Virus record (IMG/VR): IMGVR_UViG_3300043395_002060
Location: 1-61,587 of that record
Length of the DNA stretch: 61,587 nt
Reading direction: 5' to 3' (one strand)
Origin: a virus
Of this stretch, positions 58,215 through 61,587 are shown in pieces. Position numbers and translations under genes: made by a program. The notes under the pieces were generated by a model. It did not search any database. It worked only from the letters and a program-made list of their open reading frames with translations, and was not told the origin of the DNA. The first letter of the stretch is position 1. Each line of letters starts with the position of its first letter.

Positions 58215-58813
58215 TTTAAAAAACTTATTATTTTTTCTTTAATTCCACTTTGTTTGATTCCTTCTCTACTCGATGGAGTCAATACAAAGTTATCCAAACC
58301 CCAATCGTAATTGTATTCCATACTATAATGCATCTGAACTTTTCCCATATTCAAATCATCAATAGATACCCAATGTGTAATTTCTGGGTGGTCTACCAAA
58401 TATTGTTTGATTTCTATTGAACGGGTTTGTTCTAAATCCATTTCTCTATTCCACGGAAACCCAGCAGGATATTCTTTAGCATAATGAGTACATTCACCCA
58501 AATTCTTTGTGAATGCTATGGGTTTCTTTTTGATGCCCTGTGATTCATAATATTCACCCATCTCATCAACAGTGGCCCATCTTTTCCAATCAGAAGAGAT
58601 AATAATTTCAGCATCAGTTTCTTCCAATATTTCATTTAATATCTTAATTGCTTTCTTATTAAAATTATCAAATCGAGATAGAACTGGCAAAGATGCTACC
58701 GATTGTGATAACTTTCTACCTGCTTCTCTTTGTTTCTTAAATCTACCACCCCATTCGGTTGCTAAACATATAACACCATCGTGGTCTAAAAATATTACTT
58801 TCATAACTTTCAT
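58211..58813 (-). CDS. HAD phosphatase of the RNA-repair operon
   Basis: 200 residues with the HAD nucleophile motif FLDHDGV (D10, D12), a Ser/Thr motif in IIISSDWKRW and a later acidic pair (VSIDDLN). It fits the HAD group found in multi-domain RNA-repair proteins. Likely role: removal of 3'-phosphate before ligation. First gene of the repair operon, immediately downstream of tRNA-Gln in transcription. Confidence 0.82.
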   Translation of the reverse strand: MKVMKVIFLDHDGVICLATEWGGRFKKQREAGRKLSQSVASLPVLSRFDNFNKKAIKILNEILEETDAEIIISSDWKRWATVDEMGEYYESQGIKKKPIAFTKNLGECTHYAKEYPAGFPWNREMDLEQTRSIEIKQYLVDHPEITHWVSIDDLNMGKVQMHYSMEYNYDWGLDNFVLTPSSREGIKQSGIKEKIISFLK

Positions 58814-58825
58814 TTTATTAAATTG

Positions 58826-58896
58826 TTACCCGAGCTGGATTCGAACCAACCCTAAATGCACCAAAAACATTTGTGCTACCGCTACACCATCGGGCA
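58826..58896 (-). tRNA. tRNA-Gln(UUG)
   Basis: Acceptor TGCCCGA/TCGGGTA (one G-T), D-arm GTGT...GCAC, anticodon loop TTTTGGT, T-arm GTTGG-TTCGAAT-CCAGC, A73. Confidence 0.9.
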
Positions 58897-58902
58897 ATTT
58901 TG

Positions 58903-58974
58903 AGCAGATAGTCAGAATCGAACTGACATCTCAGGCTTGGAAGGCTAGAGTAATAACCATTATACGATATCTGC
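58903..58974 (-). tRNA. tRNA-Gly(UCC)
   Basis: Acceptor GCAGATA/TATCTGC, anticodon loop CTTCCAA, T-loop TTCGATT, U73. Standard tRNA-Gly; compare the atypical copy at 24853-24923. Confidence 0.9.
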
Positions 58975-59034
58975 ATTTGTAGGTGGGACTAACCTACTTC
59001 AAATGTGTACACCATTCATTATACCGTCCTTTTG

Positions 59035-59108
59035 TGGGCCAGTCTGGGCTCGAACCAGAGACCTACTGATTATGAGTCAGTTGCTCTAACCAACTGAGCT
59101 ACAAGCCC
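59035..59108 (-). tRNA. tRNA-Met(CAU)
   Basis: Anticodon loop CTCATAA, T-arm TCTGG-TTCGAGC-CCAGA, acceptor GGGCTTG/CTGGCCC with one T-T mismatch. Could also be a tRNA-Ile2 with modified C34. Confidence 0.85.
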
Positions 59109-59111
59109 GAA

Positions 59112-59159
59112 TATCGTTTATACTAACGATAATTCAATGTATCGTTTATATCAACGATA
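59112..59159. repeat. Two 20-base hairpin repeats between tRNA genes
   Basis: TATCGTTTATACTAACGATA (59112-59131) and TATCGTTTATATCAACGATA (59140-59159), each with a 7-bp stem. They fill the whole gap between tRNA-Met and tRNA-Ala and may guide tRNA processing. Confidence 0.75.
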
Positions 59160-59160
59160 G

Positions 59161-59234
59161 TGGAGATAGAGGGATTCGAACCCACGACCCTCTGCGTGCA
59201 AGGCAGATGCTCTAGCCAACTGAGCTATATCCCC
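59161..59234 (-). tRNA. tRNA-Ala(UGC)
   Basis: Acceptor GGGGATA/TATCTCC (one G-T), anticodon loop CTTGCAC, T-loop TTCGAAT, A73. One mismatch in the T stem. Confidence 0.9.
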
Positions 59235-59239
59235 CATTG

Positions 59240-59326
59240 TACCTCGGGCCGGAGTCGAACCGGCACGGACGTTTTCTGTCCAAAGGATTTTAAGTCCTTC
59301 GTGGCTACCAATTACACCACCGAGGC
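59240..59326 (-). tRNA. tRNA-Leu(UAA)
   Basis: Class II tRNA: acceptor GCCTCGG/CCGAGGT, anticodon loop CTTAAAA, long variable arm (GGAC...GTCC), T-loop TTCGACT, A73. Confidence 0.9.
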
Positions 59327-59331
59327 AACTA

Positions 59332-59799
59332 TTAGATTTTTCTTACTACAACTCCAACTAGCTTTGTATGTTTATCGGTTTCATTAATAAGAATATCTAT
59401 TTTATTTCTGAATCTACTATTCATTAAATCTCTCACATACCAAACTCCACTATACTTTCCGGCATTTTCTAATACAACCTTTTCACCCCATTTAAAATGC
59501 CTTTTCAAATCTCTACTAACTGCTATAATTCTATGTTTCTTTGGATTCCTCATATTGATTTCAAATCCACTAGCGGTTACATTTGGTGTTGAATCACATT
59601 GTTGTTCAACTGCGTTATAAGTTGTTAAGGTTACTTTTCTTTTGAAATCTTTTTTAATTTTCTTTTCAGATTTACTTTCAAAATTACTATTAACTTCTTC
59701 TACTTCAGTTTGCTCCACTTCTTCCACTTTTGGTAAATGTGTATCTATAATGTATAGAATAAAAAAAAGTGTAACATAAGTAATAAATACATTTTTCAT
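59332..59799 (-). CDS. 3D-domain / RlpA-like double-psi barrel protein
   Basis: 155 residues: an N-terminal membrane helix (VFITYVTLFFILYIIDTHL), a charged linker with KSEKKIKKDFKRK, then the domain TLTTYNAVEQQCDSTPNVTA, IIAVSRDLKRHFKWGEKVVL and GVWYVRDLMNSRFRNKIDIL. The final D-L-M...I-D-I pattern has the 3D-type aspartates. Such domains cut peptidoglycan glycan strands, so it may be a lysis or entry enzyme. It sits between tRNA blocks. Confidence 0.82.
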   Translation of the reverse strand: MKNVFITYVTLFFILYIIDTHLPKVEEVEQTEVEEVNSNFESKSEKKIKKDFKRKVTLTTYNAVEQQCDSTPNVTASGFEINMRNPKKHRIIAVSRDLKRHFKWGEKVVLENAGKYSGVWYVRDLMNSRFRNKIDILINETDKHTKLVGVVVRKI

Positions 59800-59828
59800 A
59801 ACTTTTAAGTTTTAGTGACAATTAATAG

Positions 59829-59902
<74 letters not shown>

Positions 59903-59907
59903 ATATG

Positions 59908-59981
59908 CGGGATGTACGGGATTCGAACCCGTGACCTCCACCGTGACAGGGTGGCATTGTAACCAACTCTACTAACATCCC
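59908..59981 (-). tRNA. tRNA-Asp(GUC)
   Basis: Acceptor GGGATGT/ACATCCC, anticodon loop CTGTCAC, T-arm ACGGG-TTCGAAT-CCCGT, G73. Confidence 0.92.
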
Positions 59982-59986
59982 AATTG

Positions 59987-60060
59987 AGCCTCCGGTCGGA
60001 TTCGAACCAACGACCACCTGATTACAAATCAGGAGCTCTGGCCAGCTGAGCTACGGAGGC
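59987..60060 (-). tRNA. tRNA-Thr(UGU)
   Basis: Acceptor GCCTCCG/CGGAGGC, anticodon loop TTTGTAA, T-loop TTCGAAT, U73. Confidence 0.92.
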
Positions 60061-60065
60061 AATTG

Positions 60066-60137
60066 TACTCGGTACGGGATTCGAACCCGTGCTACATCCG
60101 TGAAAGGGATGCGACCTAACCTCTAGTCGAACCGAGC
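60066..60137 (-). tRNA. tRNA-Glu(UUC)
   Basis: Acceptor GCTCGGT/ACCGAGT, anticodon loop CTTTCAC, T-arm ACGGG-TTCGAAT-CCCGT, A73. Confidence 0.92.
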
Positions 60138-60171
60138 GTTTACATATTATCCATTATTTCAAAGAACATTA

Positions 60172-60203
60172 CAAATATACGAAAACTTTTCCATATATCC
60201 TAA
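60172..60203 (-). promoter_or_regulatory. Promoter of the tRNA / RNA-repair unit
   Basis: -7 box TATATTTG (60172-60179) with CG before it and TTAGG in the -33 place (20-base spacing). It would drive tRNA-Glu and everything down to the repair genes unless a terminator intervenes; I see none. Confidence 0.65.
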
Positions 60204-60210
60204 TTCTATT

Positions 60211-60798
60211 TTACATTTTTTTAAAGTGTATGTTCACTTCATTTTTCGGGCATCCACCAATTGAGTTATATTTCCAATCAATATCATATCCGTTTTTATC
60301 AAAGAAAGCAACAAATTCAGAAAATGATGGCTGATTATCATATAATTTCCATTCAGTATCTTCCGAAAGACTTTCACATATTCCTTCTTTAACTATTCCA
60401 ATCTTATTTCCAAACCCATTCAATACATCTAAATCACTTCCTTGCGTATCTATTGAAACAAACTCTATTTCATCAATACCAATTTCTTCAATAAAGGTAT
60501 CCATTCTAACACATTCTACTTCAATTTTGTTCATTTCACCCATAGTTGGTCCATTACCCCAATCCATTAAACTAGAACAACTATCCAAAGAACATATATT
60601 AAATGGAACTAATCCATTAATGTTTGAAACAGCTTTTTCAAAGATAATATAATTTTTTGGTATTTCAAACTTATTGTAATTGGATTTTACGATTTCTGAA
60701 TTTGGTTCAAAAGCGTAAACAACTAATGATTCATCAGCTTTTGCTTCTTCCAAAAATTCCATCGATACGTGTAATCCAATTACAATTTTTATTCTCAT
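60211..60798 (-). CDS. FkbM-family methyltransferase
   Basis: 195 residues from MRIKIVIGLHVSMEF; the longer frame starting at 60822 overlaps the upstream gene by 28 bases, this start by four. Family motifs: VYAFEPNSE (SAM site), FEKAVSN, VRMDTFIEE and VSIDTQGSDLDVLNGF. FkbM enzymes O-methylate sugars or small molecules. Together with the methyltransferase at 52.7 kb it supports a glycan-modification theme. Confidence 0.82.
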   Translation of the reverse strand: MRIKIVIGLHVSMEFLEEAKADESLVVYAFEPNSEIVKSNYNKFEIPKNYIIFEKAVSNINGLVPFNICSLDSCSSLMDWGNGPTMGEMNKIEVECVRMDTFIEEIGIDEIEFVSIDTQGSDLDVLNGFGNKIGIVKEGICESLSEDTEWKLYDNQPSFSEFVAFFDKNGYDIDWKYNSIGGCPKNEVNIHFKKM

Positions 60799-61250
60799 AC
60801 CTTTACTAAATGGTCGGCACAATATGTTGCAATTGGGCCTAATGATTTGTATCTAACTTTATAACCCATACCTTCAACCATACCAACAGCTTGTCTGAAC
60901 ACTTCGTTTGATTTGAATTTAGGGTCTGGATTAATATCAATATCAATCCATCTCACTTTTGGTAATCCAGCTTCTTTCATTGCTTCAGCAACTTCAACTG
61001 AATACCAAACTTCATTTAATAAACGAGTAGAACGAGTCCATTCCCTTTTAGTTGTCCACTTATTAAATAAAACATGTGCTCCTTTTCCAACATCATATAA
61101 AGCAACTACAATAGCATATATGGTTTTATCTGAAAAGTTTTGTGAATCGCAACCAATTAGTATTTCTGCGTTTGGTTTTGTTTCCAACCATTCACCAACA
61201 TAATTCATCAAATCAACTTTCTGTCCATCGTGTAGCCGTTTGTATTCCAT
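60795..61250 (-). CDS. RNase H-like protein (DUF458 type)
   Basis: 151 residues. Conserved acidic positions IGCDSQN (first Asp) and WIDIDINPD, with final YCADHLVK, fit the RNase H-like fold of the DUF458 family. Catalytic activity in the family is not established. It lies at the edge of the tRNA array, so an RNA role is plausible. Confidence 0.78.
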   Translation of the reverse strand: MEYKRLHDGQKVDLMNYVGEWLETKPNAEILIGCDSQNFSDKTIYAIVVALYDVGKGAHVLFNKWTTKREWTRSTRLLNEVWYSVEVAEAMKEAGLPKVRWIDIDINPDPKFKSNEVFRQAVGMVEGMGYKVRYKSLGPIATYCADHLVKV

Positions 61251-61287
61251 AGCTGTTTTATTTTATATATAAACAATTTCGTTTTTG

Positions 61288-61361
61288 TGTCCATAGAAAG
61301 ATTCGAACTTTCACAAACTGGGTTCTAAAGCCAGTGCGGTTACCAATTACGCCATACGGAC
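61288..61361 (-). tRNA. tRNA with UAG anticodon (Leu-type) but short variable loop
   Basis: Acceptor GTCCGTA/TATGGAC, D-arm GCG/CGC, T-arm GAAAG-TTCGAAT-CTTTC. Canonical counting gives loop TTTAGAA and anticodon UAG (reads CUA, Leu) with a C-C mismatch closing the loop; an alternative pairing gives a 9-base loop. It lacks the long variable arm expected for tRNA-Leu. Confidence 0.65.
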
Positions 61362-61369
61362 ATTTTCAG

Positions 61370-61455
61370 TAGAGAGTGAGGGGCTCGAACCCTCGCGACT
61401 TTAACATCCTAACGATTTAGCAAACCGTCCCCTTCACCAACTTGGGTAACTCTCT
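61370..61455 (-). tRNA. tRNA-Ser(GCU)
   Basis: Class II tRNA with acceptor AGAGAGT/ACTCTCT (same as the Ser(UGA) copy), anticodon loop TTGCTAA, long variable arm, T-loop TTCGAGC. Confidence 0.88.
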
Positions 61456-61461
61456 ATTTGG

Positions 61462-61533
61462 GGTGAATAATGGGATTCGAACCCATACTAACAGAACCAC
61501 AATCTGTCGTGCTACCCTTACACAATAAACACC
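61462..61533 (-). tRNA. tRNA-His(GUG)
   Basis: Anticodon loop TTGTGGT, T-arm ATGGG-TTCGAAT-CCCAT, G at -1 opposite C73 as required for histidine. The acceptor stem (GTGTTTA with TATTCAC) has two T-T mismatches. Confidence 0.85.
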
Positions 61534-61538
61534 ATATG

Positions 61539-61587
61539 TTGCGTGTATGAGGTTCGAACTCATTTGGCCATCCTTATGAGAGATAGC
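61539..61587 (-). tRNA. tRNA-Met(CAU), 3' part only, cut by the window end
   Basis: Anticodon loop CTCATAA, T-arm ATGAG-TTCGAAC-CTCAT and the 3' acceptor strand ACACGCA with A73. The 5' part lies beyond the window. Second CAU tRNA of the array; one may be an initiator or an Ile2 type. Confidence 0.75.

Noticed and set aside
58981-59034. A short tRNA-like stretch between tRNA-Gly and tRNA-Met (GTAGG...CCTAC stem, TTAGTCC loop).
   Set aside because: It is only about 50 bases, has no anticodon arm or acceptor stem, and could be spacer. A decayed tRNA is possible but not supported.

Overview
The window looks like part of the genome of a T4-like tailed phage (contractile-tail type) that infects a Bacteroidota host. 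Every protein gene and every tRNA I can support lies on the minus strand, so transcription runs from high to low coordinates. The phage assignment rests on a gp6-like baseplate wedge protein, a gp25-like wedge protein, an OB/beta-helix spike protein, a gp55-like late sigma factor, a split RNA-repair set and a large tRNA array. The host assignment rests on the promoters. At least ten intergenic sites carry TTG (usually inside TTTGG), exactly 20 bases, then TANNTTTG or a close variant, which is the -33/-7 promoter type of Bacteroidota. Starts lack Shine-Dalgarno sequences, several small proteins carry Bacteroidota-style lipoboxes, and base composition is strongly A+T-rich.

Layout by increasing coordinate, which is the reverse of transcription. 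0-5.6 kb: baseplate and tail genes. 5.6-13.6 kb: SGNH hydrolase, carbamoyltransferase, late sigma factor, peptide deformylase, UV-damage endonuclease, a four-helix membrane protein, Hsp20 and an HD hydrolase. 14-18 kb: a modification island with one SEK-family putative glycosyltransferase, two GT-A-like glycosyltransferases, two SET-domain proteins and one 2OG-Fe(II) oxygenase. 18-20.5 kb: a 754-residue protein ending in tandem Hint (intein-like) domains. 20.5-27 kb: small proteins, a second SGNH protein, a SprT-like metallopeptidase, a small lipoprotein, an odd tRNA-Gly and a G-tract-rich non-coding island. 27.0-27.7 kb: a 724-base non-coding region with a DnaA-box match and repeated TTTACATTTGTA elements. 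27.7-34.5 kb: a dense operon of small, mostly unknown proteins, many with one membrane helix. 34.5-43.3 kb: three more SEK-family proteins, an FG-GAP lipoprotein and more small genes. 43.4-47 kb: a MoxR-type AAA+ ATPase and a VWA/HExxH partner. 47-54.7 kb: three further SEK-family proteins, a cREC-domain protein, a metallophosphoesterase, a methyltransferase and two tRNA loci, one interrupted. 55-61.6 kb: the RNA-repair set (RNA ligase, P-loop kinase, metallophosphoesterase, HAD phosphatase), a 3D-domain protein, an FkbM methyltransferase, an RNase H-like protein and the main tRNA array, which runs off the window.

Three themes join the genes. The first is surface or macromolecule modification: nine glycosyltransferase-like proteins, a carbamoyltransferase, SET, 2OG, SGNH and methyltransferase genes. 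The second is tRNA supply and repair. The third is envelope alteration of the infected cell by lipoproteins and many tiny membrane proteins. Signals I find least explained by known systems are the tandem Hint array, the shared -NKSII-type C-termini in the modification island, the seven-member SEK family, the interrupted tRNA, and an upstream AAAATAATT element at fixed spacing in four promoters including those of the MoxR and VWA genes.
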